Below are positions 31,770 through 41,263 of a stretch of DNA of 48,504 nucleotides, piece after piece. The stretch's first letter is position 1. Every line of letters begins with the position of its first letter. This stretch comes from Hellea sp. (lineage in GTDB: Bacteria; Pseudomonadota; Alphaproteobacteria; Caulobacterales; Maricaulaceae). The notes beneath the pieces are model-generated. The model made no database searches. It saw only the letters and a program-made list of their open reading frames with translations, and was not told where the DNA came from. The translations under genes were made by a program, and so were the position numbers. The DNA lies in assembly GCA_013002305.1 (NCBI GenBank), contig JABDKG010000004.1:1-48504 (forward strand). Reading direction: 5' to 3'.

Positions 31770-31904
31770 GGCGCTCTCATAAGGGTAGAACGGGCCGCAC
31801 GCAAACGGAAAGCCGTGTGAGAATGCAATTTGATTTTAACCCGTGATATGCCATATATCCGCTCGCAACTAGGAACTTATTGGCAAGATACTGCCTGACA
31901 ATCT

Positions 31905-32921
31905 ATGCAACGATTTGACGAAAAAATTGCAGAAGTGAAACGTCTTTATGAACAGACGGGGCATTTGCATCACTTGGTGCGCCTTAGAAACCTTCGGGTC
32001 AAATTCGGCCAGCAATTATCGCGCCGCGCCGAAGCAAATGGAAAGTTAGAGGGTAAGCCCGATATAAAGCCGGCAAAAAACCCGTTCCCGGATGTCGAAA
32101 ATGATATTCCGGAAGTTCCCTATCAAGATATGACCGCAGACATGTTATCCGGCGCTATCCAGCATCAAGGGGCATTGATAGTTCGGGATTTTTTCCCACC
32201 GGAAGCCATTAAAGCGCTGCGCGATGGGATTGACGCGACTTTTGATGAAAGCGCTAATTATTTCTCCGGCGATTCCAAAAAACTAGAAGATCGCGATGCC
32301 AATTCACCTTGGTTCCGGCTCGATCTACCTGTCAAAGACGTCTATGATAAGGGCAGCGTCGTTTTCATGATGATGACAGGCTCAGTTTGGACATTTTTAT
32401 CGCCGGTCGTTTGCCATCGTCTCCTAGGCGCTTTCGAGCAGGCGGGGCTAAGATCAACGCTGGATCAATATTTTGAGGGCCGCACTTGCTTGTCGTTTAA
32501 TAAATCTGTCCTGCGGCGGATGGAGCCGCTTAAAGAGCCTTCAGAGTGGCATCAGGACGGCGCATTTATGAGCGGCGGCATTAAGAGCGTCAATTTGTGG
32601 ATTGCTTTGTCAGATTGCGGCGCTGGAACCGATTGCCCGGGCATGGACTTTGTTCCAAAACGTCTTGATAAAATAATGCCGACAGGCGGAGAGCACGGAG
32701 TTTTTAAATGGTCGGTTTCTCCTCATTCCATCGATAAATGGTTCAAAGATACACCGCCCGTAACGCCGACCTACAAAGCCGGCGACGCAATTTTCTTTGA
32801 TCATTATAATCTCCATGCGACGTCCTACTCGCCGGATTACACGAAACAGCGCTACGCGCTTGAAACCTGGTTTTTTGCCGAAGAATTTGCGGCTCATAAT
32901 CAAAGCCCGACCTATTGGTAA
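31905..32921 (+). CDS. PhyH-like Fe(II)/2-oxoglutarate dioxygenase, first of a pair
   Basis: A 338-aa protein of the phytanoyl-CoA dioxygenase superfamily. The N-terminal helical segment (about 1-45) is followed by a jelly-roll core. Metal ligands are H216-x-D218 (EWHQDGAF) and His304 (NLHATSY), and the 2-oxoglutarate-binding Arg is in KQRYALETWFF. Others of this superfamily hydroxylate lipids, glycans or natural products. It stands divergent from the GT2-methyltransferase gene and is followed 1 nt later by a clear paralogue, so a role in modifying the same glycan is likely. Substrate unknown. Confidence 0.87.
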   Translation: MQRFDEKIAEVKRLYEQTGHLHHLVRLRNLRVKFGQQLSRRAEANGKLEGKPDIKPAKNPFPDVENDIPEVPYQDMTADMLSGAIQHQGALIVRDFFPPEAIKALRDGIDATFDESANYFSGDSKKLEDRDANSPWFRLDLPVKDVYDKGSVVFMMMTGSVWTFLSPVVCHRLLGAFEQAGLRSTLDQYFEGRTCLSFNKSVLRRMEPLKEPSEWHQDGAFMSGGIKSVNLWIALSDCGAGTDCPGMDFVPKRLDKIMPTGGEHGVFKWSVSPHSIDKWFKDTPPVTPTYKAGDAIFFDHYNLHATSYSPDYTKQRYALETWFFAEEFAAHNQSPTYW

Positions 32922-32922
32922 T

Positions 32923-33912
32923 ATGCCACAACAGGATCTAATTAGGCAAATCCGGCAGTTGTGTCGGAAATATACTGAGAGCGGAGATCCTCAATTACTG
33001 TCGGAAATTCGCGACCTCAGAATCGTCGCCGGGAAGGCTCTGGAAAGTCCGCAGGAGAGTATTGCGCCGATTATCGATGTGCCGGACCTTTTTTCTAATT
33101 GCCGAGACAGATTGCCGGAAATAGAGGCTGATAAGCTCAATAAACGCGCGCTACAAAGCGCGGTGCAGCATCACGGTGCATTGATCATTAGGAATCTTGT
33201 ATCTCCGGAGAAATCGGCAGAGCTGCGAGAGTGCCTCGATCAGGCATTTGCGGCATTTACGGATAGTCAAACGGGTAGTTTCGAAAATACATCCGAGTGG
33301 CTCGATATTGAAATCCCGGACAAGCGAAAAATTTTGCGCATGGGCGCGATGTCCATAATGTTTAAATATGGCGCTCTGTGGACGTTCTTAAGCCCCAAAA
33401 CCCTCGAGCGCGTCATCGCACTTTTTGATGATATGAAATTAAAGCCGGTGCTGCGCAATTATTTTGGTGATCGGCCCTGTTTGTCTTTTAACAAGTCGGT
33501 GATCCGGCGCATGGAGCCTCTGACCGTGCCATCTGACTGGCATCAGGACGGCGCTTTTATGACCGGGCAAGTTAAAAGCCTGAATTGCTGGATCGCGCTG
33601 AATGAGTGCGGCGCGGGAACGGATAGTCCGGGTATGGACTTCATTCCCAAACGATTTAACCACGTCGTTGAAACTGGGAAAAATAAAGCCCGTTATGACT
33701 GGACCATTGCGCCGGATACTGTGAAAGAAAAATTTAAAGAAACGCCGGCAGTCAGGCCGCGTTTTGGTGAAGGTGACGCGGTCTTTTTCGACCATCTTTG
33801 TCTACACAGTACGTCTTTTGATCCCGCCTATACGCGGCGGCGTTATGCGATTGAAACCTGGTTTTTCTCACAGCAATATGCGCCGGAAAACCAAAAACCC
33901 GCCATTTGGTAA
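32923..33912 (+). CDS. PhyH-like Fe(II)/2-oxoglutarate dioxygenase, second of a pair
   Basis: A 329-aa paralogue of the preceding protein along its full length, including the N-terminal helices (IRQIRQLCRKYTESGDPQLLSEIRDL). Ligands are H207-x-D209 (DWHQDGAF) and His295 (CLHSTSF), with Arg in RRRYAIETWFF. Both copies keep all catalytic residues, so both should be active, perhaps on successive positions. The start at 32923 follows the stop of the first gene by 1 nt and gives an N-terminus like the paralogue; the frame is open further upstream. Confidence 0.87.
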   Translation: MPQQDLIRQIRQLCRKYTESGDPQLLSEIRDLRIVAGKALESPQESIAPIIDVPDLFSNCRDRLPEIEADKLNKRALQSAVQHHGALIIRNLVSPEKSAELRECLDQAFAAFTDSQTGSFENTSEWLDIEIPDKRKILRMGAMSIMFKYGALWTFLSPKTLERVIALFDDMKLKPVLRNYFGDRPCLSFNKSVIRRMEPLTVPSDWHQDGAFMTGQVKSLNCWIALNECGAGTDSPGMDFIPKRFNHVVETGKNKARYDWTIAPDTVKEKFKETPAVRPRFGEGDAVFFDHLCLHSTSFDPAYTRRRYAIETWFFSQQYAPENQKPAIW

Positions 33913-33913
33913 A

Positions 33914-34195
33914 CTATCCACGTTTGAAGAACCGGATAATCGCGCGGACTGGCGCGGTAATGCGCCAGCTCGTTGAATTGGAGTAGCTTTTAACTTCAGC
34001 GCGGGCACGCTCGGCCTCGTTGCGCATCATAATGATCATTCGATCTTTCTGCGTTGCTTCCTCGCGCTTTTCGTTCAGTAATTTTAAAAGCATGTCGCGC
34101 TCGGTGCGCAGCTTTTCATTGGCGAGTGAGAGCTCATTGACCTGTTTAGTCAATTTCTGAAGCCTTGGATTTTTCGGGCGTTTTTGCTCAGCCAT
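33914..34195 (-). CDS. Small coiled-coil protein with glycosyltransferase-type tail
   Basis: A 93-aa protein. Residues about 10-65 form a charged coiled coil (KLTKQVNELSLANEKLRTERDMLLKLL). It ends NSTSWRITAPVRAIIRFFKRG, a tail often seen at the ends of bacterial glycan-synthesis glycosyltransferases. The start at 34195 is preferred because the hppA terminator lies at 34254-34281, within the longer frame. It is convergent with the oxygenase pair, 1 nt apart. It may bring glycan enzymes to the membrane; this is inference. Confidence 0.65.
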   Translation of the reverse strand: MAEQKRPKNPRLQKLTKQVNELSLANEKLRTERDMLLKLLNEKREEATQKDRMIIMMRNEAERARAEVKSYSNSTSWRITAPVRAIIRFFKRG

Positions 34196-34253
34196 AATCC
34201 CACCTGCCATTCTCTTAAACTTTGCTTTTTCCGCAACTTGCGCGACATAGGCC

Positions 34254-34281
34254 AAAAAAAAGCCCTGCGCAAGGCAGGGCT
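34254..34281 (-). terminator. Terminator of hppA
   Basis: AGCCCTGC, 5-nt loop, GCAGGGCT; on the minus strand it is followed by a run of seven T. It lies 24 nt after the hppA stop. Confidence 0.88.
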
Positions 34282-34304
34282 TCAAATTCTAAAATTGAAA
34301 GCGT

Positions 34305-36419
34305 CTAGTGACCGCCAGCCAGAACGGCGAGCATCAGAAGCGCAATGATATTGGTGATTTTAATCATCGGGTTCACCGCTGGACCGGCTGTATCCTTGTA
34401 AGGATCGCCGACTGTGTCGCCCGTCACAGAGGCTTTGTGGGCTTCAGAGCCCTTGCCGCCGTGATTGCCATCTTCAATATACTTCTTGGCATTATCCCAA
34501 GCACCGCCGCCGGCTGTCATAGACAGGGCCACAAATAGACCGGTAATAATAACGCCGATCAACATCGCGCCGAGCGCAGACAGAGCCTGTGCAGGTCCTG
34601 CAACTGCTTTGACGAGGAAGAAAACGACGATTGGTGACAGAATAGGCAAAAGTGATGGTTTAATCATTTCGCGGATCGCTGCGCCGGTCAGAAGGTCAAC
34701 CGCTTTGGCGTAATCCGGGCGAGATGTGCCCTTCATGATACCAGGGTCGGCTTTGAACTGACGACGAACTTCTTCAACAATGGAAGCCGCTGCGCGTCCA
34801 ACAGACTGCATCGCCCAAGCGCCAAACAGATAGGGCAGAAGTCCACCGATAATCAGGCCAACCAGAACATAGGGGTTGGCGAGATCAAAAGAGACGTTCA
34901 TGCCGTCAAAGAATGAGCCTTCGGTCGCCGTTGCTGCAAAGTGCTTAATGTCTTCGGTATAGGCCGCAAACAAAACAAGCGCGCCAAGACCGGCAGAGCC
35001 AATGGCGTAGCCTTTGGTGACCGCTTTGGTGGTGTTACCAACCGCGTCGAGCGTATCCGTCGTGTTACGGACTTCCGGCTCAAGCTCGGCCATTTCAGCG
35101 ATACCGCCGGCGTTATCAGTCACAGGACCAAAAGCGTCGAGCGCCACAATCATACCGGCAACGCCGAGCATAGCTGTTACAGCCGTGGCGATACCGTAAA
35201 GGCCGCCAATATTGAATGTCGCAATAATTCCGACAACGATGACAAGCGCTGGCAGGGCCGTAGCTTCCATAGAGACTGCAAGTCCTTGGATGACATTGGT
35301 GCCGTGACCGGATTCAGATGCTGCTGCGACTGATTTAACCGGACGGAATTTCACGCCGGTATAATATTCTGTAATCCAGACGATCAGGCCGGTGATAACC
35401 AGTCCGATAATGGCGCAATAAAGCAGATCCATACCCGTGAAGGCTGCGCCTTCAATGGCGTCAAATCCAAGCATTTGCTTTGTCACAAGAGCAATAGCTC
35501 CAACAGACAAGAGACCGGTAACACCTAGGCCTTTATACAAAGCCCCCATGACATTTGTCGAACCTTTGCCCAGACGGACAAAAAACGTTCCGACAATGGA
35601 TGTTATGATACAGGCTGCGCCGACCGCCATTGGATAGAGCATCAGCGTTTCATTATTGGAAAACAGGATGGATCCGAGAACCATAGTCGCGGCAATTGTC
35701 ACAACATAGGTTTCGAAAAGATCCGCTGCCATACCGGCACAGTCACCAACATTATCGCCAACATTATCAGCGATAGTCGCAGGGTTGCGTGGATCATCTT
35801 CCGGGATACCAGCTTCGACTTTACCTACAAGGTCGCCGCCAACGTCAGCACCTTTTGTAAAGATACCGCCGCCAAGACGGGCAAAAACAGAGATCAAAGA
35901 CGCGCCAAGTGAAAGAGACACAAGGCCCTCGACAACTTCGCGGCTCGCAAATCCATGGCCAGCGCCTTGGGTCAGAACCATATAGTAGACAGCCAGGCCG
36001 AGTAGCGCGAGGCCAGCCACGAGCATGCCGGTGATAGCACCGGCGTTAAACGCCACTTTCAGGCCATCGCCGAGGCTTTTACGGGAGGCTTCGGTTGTGC
36101 GGACATTGGCCTGCACTGACACAAGCATGCCGATATAGCCGGCTGCGCCGGATAAAACAGCGCCGAGGATAAATCCAACCGGGGCGATCCAGCTTTTAAA
36201 GAGGAAAAACAATACGGCAGTCACAACCACACCGACGATGGCGATGGTTTTGTACTGCTTGTTTAGGTAAGCGCGCGCACCCTCTTGAATAGCGCCGGCA
36301 ATTTCGTTCATACGTTCATTGCCTGTTGACTGTTTCATCAGTCTTGCCCGGGTTATGATGCCGTAAAGTACGGCCAGCACACCCGCGCCAATTATAAGAT
36401 AAAGTGGATTCATAGTCAC
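34305..36419 (-). CDS. hppA: Membrane-bound proton-translocating pyrophosphatase (K+-independent)
   Basis: A protein of about 704 aa with some 16 membrane helices. It hydrolyses PPi and pumps H+. Catalytic segments: [47 protein letters not shown] and [16 protein letters not shown]. The K+-independence signature is visible in NTTKAVTKG, with Lys and Thr three apart (positions 460/463 of the family numbering). GTG 36419 has AAGGAG 6 nt upstream; ATG 36425 would abut the ribosome site and ATG 36413 is the other option. A CGGGC-GTTT-GCCCG hairpin precedes the ribosome site. It lies downstream of ppa, so both PPi enzymes are adjacent. Confidence 0.96.
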   Translation of the reverse strand: MTMNPLYLIIGAGVLAVLYGIITRARLMKQSTGNERMNEIAGAIQEGARAYLNKQYKTIAIVGVVVTAVLFFLFKSWIAPVGFILGAVLSGAAGYIGMLVSVQANVRTTEASRKSLGDGLKVAFNAGAITGMLVAGLALLGLAVYYMVLTQGAGHGFASREVVEGLVSLSLGASLISVFARLGGGIFTKGADVGGDLVGKVEAGIPEDDPRNPATIADNVGDNVGDCAGMAADLFETYVVTIAATMVLGSILFSNNETLMLYPMAVGAACIITSIVGTFFVRLGKGSTNVMGALYKGLGVTGLLSVGAIALVTKQMLGFDAIEGAAFTGMDLLYCAIIGLVITGLIVWITEYYTGVKFRPVKSVAAASESGHGTNVIQGLAVSMEATALPALVIVVGIIATFNIGGLYGIATAVTAMLGVAGMIVALDAFGPVTDNAGGIAEMAELEPEVRNTTDTLDAVGNTTKAVTKGYAIGSAGLGALVLFAAYTEDIKHFAATATEGSFFDGMNVSFDLANPYVLVGLIIGGLLPYLFGAWAMQSVGRAAASIVEEVRRQFKADPGIMKGTSRPDYAKAVDLLTGAAIREMIKPSLLPILSPIVVFFLVKAVAGPAQALSALGAMLIGVIITGLFVALSMTAGGGAWDNAKKYIEDGNHGGKGSEAHKASVTGDTVGDPYKDTAGPAVNPMIKITNIIALLMLAVLAGGH

Positions 36420-36628
36420 ATTCATCTCCTTCAATTTCCGGGCGTTTGCCCGTTTCGTAAATTTAATGAAGTTGGCCGTGCGAGCTGCACGCTTCCCCTC
36501 GCGATATGTGAGATTGGCCGTAATCCCCCTCAGGACTACGCTTCCACTCGCGTGATGGCGGGCAAACTAACGATTCAGCGCTCAGAATCAAGGGCGAATT
36601 AAGGGAAAAATTTAAGGGAAAATACTGC

Positions 36629-37156
36629 TTATTTAGCGGCTGCTTTAACGCCCGCAAGAATGAGCTCTTCGGCCTTTTCCCGACCTTCCCAGCCGATGAC
36701 TTTGACCCATTTCTCTTTCTCCAGATCTTTATAGTGATCAAAGAAATGTGTGATGCGTTCCATCATTATCTCGGGCATATCTTCAAGCGACTGAATTTTA
36801 TTGTAAAACTGTGTCAGTTTCGGGTGCGGGACGGCTAGGATTTTCTCGTCAATTCCGGCTTCGTCTTCCATCATCAAGACGCCGATCGGGCGGGCACGAA
36901 CCACAGACCCCGGCATCAAAGCCCGGTTACCGTAAACCATCACATCGGTTGGATCACCATCATCAGAGAGTGTGTGCGGAATGAAGCCGTAATTACACGG
37001 ATAGCGCATGGAGGTATAAAGAAAGCGGTCGACAAACATCGCGCCCGAGGCCTTATCCAGCTCATATTTTATCGGCTCGCCGCCGAGCGGAACTTCGATA
37101 ATAACATTAATATCAGACGGTGGATTTTCTCCGGCCGGAATTTTGGACATATCCAT
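36629..37156 (-). CDS. ppa: Soluble inorganic pyrophosphatase
   Basis: A 175-aa family I pyrophosphatase. The signature DDGDPTDVMVYG carries the metal-binding aspartates, and ARPIGVLMMEDEAGIDEKILAVP and HFFDHYKDLEKEKWVKV are typical of the bacterial hexameric enzyme. It hydrolyses PPi to drive biosynthetic reactions in the cytoplasm. It is upstream of hppA on the same strand with a gap of about 210 nt, which holds the hppA leader and no gene. Confidence 0.96.
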   Translation of the reverse strand: MDMSKIPAGENPPSDINVIIEVPLGGEPIKYELDKASGAMFVDRFLYTSMRYPCNYGFIPHTLSDDGDPTDVMVYGNRALMPGSVVRARPIGVLMMEDEAGIDEKILAVPHPKLTQFYNKIQSLEDMPEIMMERITHFFDHYKDLEKEKWVKVIGWEGREKAEELILAGVKAAAK

Positions 37157-37258
37157 TGTGGCACTTTCTCATTGACGCGCAGCCTATGCGCGCGGCTGAT
37201 ATAGCGCTTATAAATGAATGCAAGCCTAATGTGTAGTTCGGTGGTGTTTGGCGCTAGA

Positions 37259-37879
37259 TTAAGTGACCGATGTCGCCCAGATCGCCCATATTCCCGATAC
37301 GATCATAACCAGACCTATGAAAATGTTAAAAATTCGGGCCTGCTTTTCGTCGCGTAGGGCGCGCCGAATGCCCGTTGCCCCATACGCATAGACCGCAAGC
37401 CCCAGAAGCTCCGTAACGGTCACCGTCGCGAGCATGATCCAGAACTGGGTCAGGACCGGGAGTTCGGCATCGAAATAGGCGGGAAGTAAAAGTCCGAAAT
37501 AGACGAGGGGCAGCGGGCTGGAGATTTGCAGGGCGACGCCTTGGCCGTAGAGATGACTGCGTTTGGGGGCTTCTCCGGTATGGTCAAGATCAGGCGGAGG
37601 GCCGGTCATGGTGGTGAACGCCATATAGAGAATGACGAGGAGTCCGAGGCCTTTCATGCCAAGCAGGAGTGCGGGGAACGCTTTGACCAGCGCAAACGCG
37701 CCGCTGGCGGCGAGCAAGAGCCAGATCACATTGGCGCTGGCAATGCCGAGCGCGGGCAGCATGGCGGGTTTAAATCCGTAACGAAAGGATGAGGCCAGCA
37801 CGAGCATGACGGCCGGGCCGGGTGTCAGACCTCCAATACCAAACAGCGCGACAAGCGCGAGCCAGACGTCGAGGGACAT
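37259..37879 (-). CDS. LysE/RhtB family amino acid exporter
   Basis: A 206-aa membrane protein with six predicted helices. The start LFGIGGLTPGPAVMLVLASSFRYG is the family signature (TPGP motif in the first helix), and NVIWLLLAASGAFALVKAFPALL and ATVTVTELLGLAVYAYG follow. Members export basic or neutral amino acids or homoserine lactones; the substrate cannot be told. It lies 13 nt downstream of argG on the same strand, so it may be cotranscribed, which would suit arginine export, but this is speculative. Confidence 0.88.
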   Translation of the reverse strand: MSLDVWLALVALFGIGGLTPGPAVMLVLASSFRYGFKPAMLPALGIASANVIWLLLAASGAFALVKAFPALLLGMKGLGLLVILYMAFTTMTGPPPDLDHTGEAPKRSHLYGQGVALQISSPLPLVYFGLLLPAYFDAELPVLTQFWIMLATVTVTELLGLAVYAYGATGIRRALRDEKQARIFNIFIGLVMIVSGIWAIWATSVT

Positions 37880-37892
37880 CTAGCTTTCCGGA

Positions 37893-39116
37893 CTAGTCAT
37901 TACGTCCCGCTTTTTGGTTGCGAGCCTTTAGGAGCCGCAAACGGAGCGCGTTGATTTTGATGAATCCGCCTGCGTCGGCTTGATCATAGACATCGTCTTC
38001 TTCGAAGGTGACGTGTTCCTGTGAATAGAGCGAGAAAGGCGATGTCCGGCCAACGATGTCGACATTGCCTTTATAGAGTTTGAGCCGCACCGTGCCGGTC
38101 ACGAGTTCCTGTGACTTATCAATTGCCGCCTGCAGCATTTCACGCTCGGGCGAATACCAATAGCCATTATAGACCAGCTCAGCATATTTCGGCATCAGCT
38201 CGTCTTTCAGGTGCATCGCGCCTTTATCCATGGTGATCTGTTCTATTCCGCGGTGCGCCATCAGCAAAACCGTGCCGCCCGGCGTTTCGTAAATCCCGCG
38301 TGATTTCATCCCGACATAGCGGTTTTCCAGCAGGTCAAGCCGGCCAATGCCGTTTTCGCCGCCAAGCTCGTTAAGCTTCGTCAGGATGGTTGACGGGCTC
38401 ATGGCCTTCCCATCAATAGAAACGGCGTCGCCGCGTTCAAATCCAATTTCAATATAGGTGGCTATATCCGGCGCGGCTTCGGGCGAGACAGTGCGCTGAT
38501 AGACAAATTCCGGTGCCTCGATCGCCGGGTCCTCGAGCGCTTTGCCTTCGGATGATGTGTGGAGCAGATTGGCGTCCACAGAGAACGGCGCTTCGCCGCG
38601 TTTATCGAGCGCGATTTCGATGCCGTGCTTCTCGGCATATTCGATCAGCTTGGTGCGGGAGTTGAGGTCCCATTCGCGCCACGGCGCGATGACCTTGATG
38701 TTGGGATCAAGCGCGTAATAGCCAAGCTCGAACCGGACCTGATCATTGCCTTTGCCGGTGGCGCCGTGACAGACAGCGTCGGCGCCAACCATATTGGCGA
38801 TCTCGATCTGGCGCTTGGCAATCAGGGGCCGCGCGATGGATGTGCCCAGCAAATAAAGGCCTTCATAGAGCGCGTTGGCGCGGAACATCGGAAAGACGAA
38901 ATCGCGGACAAATTCTTCGCGCAGATCATCAATGAAAATTTCTTTGACGCCAGCAGCTTCGGCTTTGCGGCGCGCCGGTTCCAGCTCTTCGCCCTGACCC
39001 AGGTCAGCGGTGAAGGTGACGACATCATAGCCCTTTTCTTCCTGAAGCCATTTCAGGATGATGGATGTATCCAGACCACCGGAATAGGCGAGGACGACTT
39101 TTTTCGGGCTACTCAT
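37893..39116 (-). CDS. argG: Argininosuccinate synthase
   Basis: A 407-aa enzyme of arginine biosynthesis; it joins citrulline and aspartate with ATP. The PP-motif [12 protein letters not shown] near the N-terminus binds ATP, and [14 protein letters not shown] and [22 protein letters not shown] are family signatures. The start at 39116 has GGAG 6 nt upstream and gives the usual length; the frame is open to 39215 across the divergent MscS gene's start. No other arg genes are in the window. Confidence 0.97.
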   Translation of the reverse strand: MSSPKKVVLAYSGGLDTSIILKWLQEEKGYDVVTFTADLGQGEELEPARRKAEAAGVKEIFIDDLREEFVRDFVFPMFRANALYEGLYLLGTSIARPLIAKRQIEIANMVGADAVCHGATGKGNDQVRFELGYYALDPNIKVIAPWREWDLNSRTKLIEYAEKHGIEIALDKRGEAPFSVDANLLHTSSEGKALEDPAIEAPEFVYQRTVSPEAAPDIATYIEIGFERGDAVSIDGKAMSPSTILTKLNELGGENGIGRLDLLENRYVGMKSRGIYETPGGTVLLMAHRGIEQITMDKGAMHLKDELMPKYAELVYNGYWYSPEREMLQAAIDKSQELVTGTVRLKLYKGNVDIVGRTSPFSLYSQEHVTFEEDDVYDQADAGGFIKINALRLRLLKARNQKAGRND

Positions 39117-39213
39117 TTTAATCTCCAAATGCGAAGGCCGCGCTATATCGCCTAAATGATTTACAAAAGCTAGCGCCGATTTTATAGCAGATTGAGATTT
39201 TAGAGAGAGAATC

Positions 39214-40839
39214 ATGTCCCCCAGACTGCTCAGAGCCTTTTTTATTGTTTTAATTTGCTGTTTTTCGCTGATTTTTACGCAGAATGTTGATGCGCAAACG
39301 ACAGAGGAAACCGAAACGCCGGTGGCCGAGCAAGTCGATGATCAGACCGCACCTGAAACACCCGTCGAGGCTCCCGAAGCGGCGCCCGAAATCGATCCGG
39401 CTGAGGCTCAGCTACTTGAGCTCGCCCGACAGAAAATTGAGACGGACCGAGCGTATTATCAGGCGCTGACAGAAAGCGCGAAGGCTGAGGATATAGCCGT
39501 AACCGAGACCGAAGCTGATCTGCCCGTCGAATCCGGGCCGAGCTTGTTTGACCCGGCTAATCTGAAAGCCAAGGCTCAGGCCGCGCTTAAACAAGTTATT
39601 AGCTGGCTTAAAGATCCGAGCTTTTTGGCGCAAATTGGCGCGATTATTTTGGCCTTCTTCCTGGCGCCAATATTTGCGGCGCAGCTTCGAAAGAAGTTGT
39701 TTTTCTTCCGCGACCCTCCGGAAAAAGGCATGAAATTAAAGATCGTCCGCGACTATGTGTACCGCGTCCGGAACTTCCTACGAGCCATCATGCTTGTGGC
39801 CCTATTGGCTCTGTTTGCGGTGATCTTAAAAGCCATCCCTATGTTTGAGCAAACATGGATGGTGAAAATCGCTCAGGGCATCGCTGTTGTTTTTCTAATT
39901 TACCGAGCGATTAAAGAATTCCTTTCCAATGAGCTGTTGCAAAAAATAGGGATTTGGACGGCTATTCCTTTAGCGTTGCTCGCCGTCTTTGGCTATTTAG
40001 ACGACTTTGTCGCCCTCCTAGACGGAACGATAGTCATACCAATGGGCGATTCTCCGATCACCGCTATGACGCTCGTAAAACTGGGCGTTTTTGGCGGCCT
40101 ATTTTTCTATCTGGGAAATCTCTCAAGCGCCAAGGGGCAGGATGCCATTCGGTCGCAGGAGAGCCTCGACGACTCAACACGCGAGGTCGTGGCGAAACTT
40201 TTCCAGATTATACTATTTGTCGCCGTCGTCATTTTGGTCATGAGCTTTGCCGGCATTCCGCTGTCTGGTCTGGTTTTGATTTTTAGTGCGGTTGGTTTGG
40301 GTGTTGGTCTGGGTCTGCAGCCTATCGCGGCGAATTTTGTCTCCGGCTTCATCATCTTGTTTGACCGCTCAGTTCGGAAGGGTGACTTCATCGTTCTTCC
40401 AGACGGTCAGGAAGGATACGTGGAGGCCATCAATATGCGCTCGACAACCGTCGAAACCACGGACGGAAAAGACATCATGGTGCCTAATACGACCTTTATA
40501 GATAACACCTATGAAAACTGGACCCATACGGATCCTGCGCAGCGTTATGAAGTCTATTTCGGGGTTGCTTATGATACGGATATTGAAAAGCTCGAAGACA
40601 TTCTCATCCCGGCGATCTCCGCCTATGATAAAGTCCTGATGAAACCCGAAGTGCCTGATCTGGAGCTACGGGAATTCGGGCCTTACTCAATCAATTTCGC
40701 GATCGAGTTTTGGGTTTCCGGGATTGATGACGGTGAGAACAAATTTACCTCGGACCTTAATTTCATCGTCTGGAGAACGCTCAAAGAGAACGGCATCGTC
40801 ATGCCGCTTCCGCAGCGTGAGGTGAAGAATTTAAAATAA
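39214..40839 (+). CDS. MscS family mechanosensitive ion channel
   Basis: A 541-aa membrane protein. Signal peptide about 1-27 ([17 protein letters not shown]), then a Glu/Pro-rich periplasmic region (about 30-115), four or five membrane helices, and the MscS core: [38 protein letters not shown] (pore helix and beta domain). The C-terminal cytoplasmic alpha/beta domain reads [20 protein letters not shown]. It releases solutes at hypo-osmotic shock. It is divergent from argG. Confidence 0.93.
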   Translation: MSPRLLRAFFIVLICCFSLIFTQNVDAQTTEETETPVAEQVDDQTAPETPVEAPEAAPEIDPAEAQLLELARQKIETDRAYYQALTESAKAEDIAVTETEADLPVESGPSLFDPANLKAKAQAALKQVISWLKDPSFLAQIGAIILAFFLAPIFAAQLRKKLFFFRDPPEKGMKLKIVRDYVYRVRNFLRAIMLVALLALFAVILKAIPMFEQTWMVKIAQGIAVVFLIYRAIKEFLSNELLQKIGIWTAIPLALLAVFGYLDDFVALLDGTIVIPMGDSPITAMTLVKLGVFGGLFFYLGNLSSAKGQDAIRSQESLDDSTREVVAKLFQIILFVAVVILVMSFAGIPLSGLVLIFSAVGLGVGLGLQPIAANFVSGFIILFDRSVRKGDFIVLPDGQEGYVEAINMRSTTVETTDGKDIMVPNTTFIDNTYENWTHTDPAQRYEVYFGVAYDTDIEKLEDILIPAISAYDKVLMKPEVPDLELREFGPYSINFAIEFWVSGIDDGENKFTSDLNFIVWRTLKENGIVMPLPQREVKNLK

Positions 40840-40842
40840 AGT

Positions 40843-41262
40843 TCAGCCTAGATTTGACATCGCTTTGACGTCGGCGAAGGTCAGCTTACCAAGCACAATA
40901 TCGCCCTCGCCAAGGATCTCGATAATTGTGTCATCGCCGTGGCCGCGTACGCTGTAAAACACAATTGCACCGTCCGGGCCGCCGCCTTCCAAGTGACTGT
41001 CATCGCGTTTGCCGCGATAATAATTGCCGGCGGTTCGGCGATCGCGAACCGAACCGTCATCCTCATATATGATAAGCTCACCGGAGAGGATCAGCATATT
41101 GGTTTGCGAGACATGGCGGTGATTGGCGATCATTTTATCAGGTGCGAATCGAAAGACAGCATCTGCGATTTGCCGCGCTAGATCGACATCGAGAACGCAG
41201 ATTTCCAGACCCTCGACGCCGGGCATCGGAATAAATTGAAAAGTGAGATCTGTTTTTTTCAT
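40843..41262 (-). CDS. Cupin-fold protein
   Basis: A 139-aa single-domain cupin: MIANHRHVSQTNMLILSGELIIYEDDG gives the HxH motif, and GGGPDGAIVFYSVRGHGDDTIIEI the second strand set. No Glu follows the HxH at the canonical spacing, so metal binding is uncertain. It lies 1 nt after the DUF2207 gene on the same strand. A sensor or small dioxygenase-like role is possible; no substrate can be named. Confidence 0.78.
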   Translation of the reverse strand: MKKTDLTFQFIPMPGVEGLEICVLDVDLARQIADAVFRFAPDKMIANHRHVSQTNMLILSGELIIYEDDGSVRDRRTAGNYYRGKRDDSHLEGGGPDGAIVFYSVRGHGDDTIIEILGEGDIVLGKLTFADVKAMSNLG

Positions 41263-41263
41263 A

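Noticed and set aside
36463-36741. Minus-strand frame between ppa and hppA
   Set aside because: It overlaps the ppa coding end in another frame and has no protein-like composition; the gap is better read as a leader.
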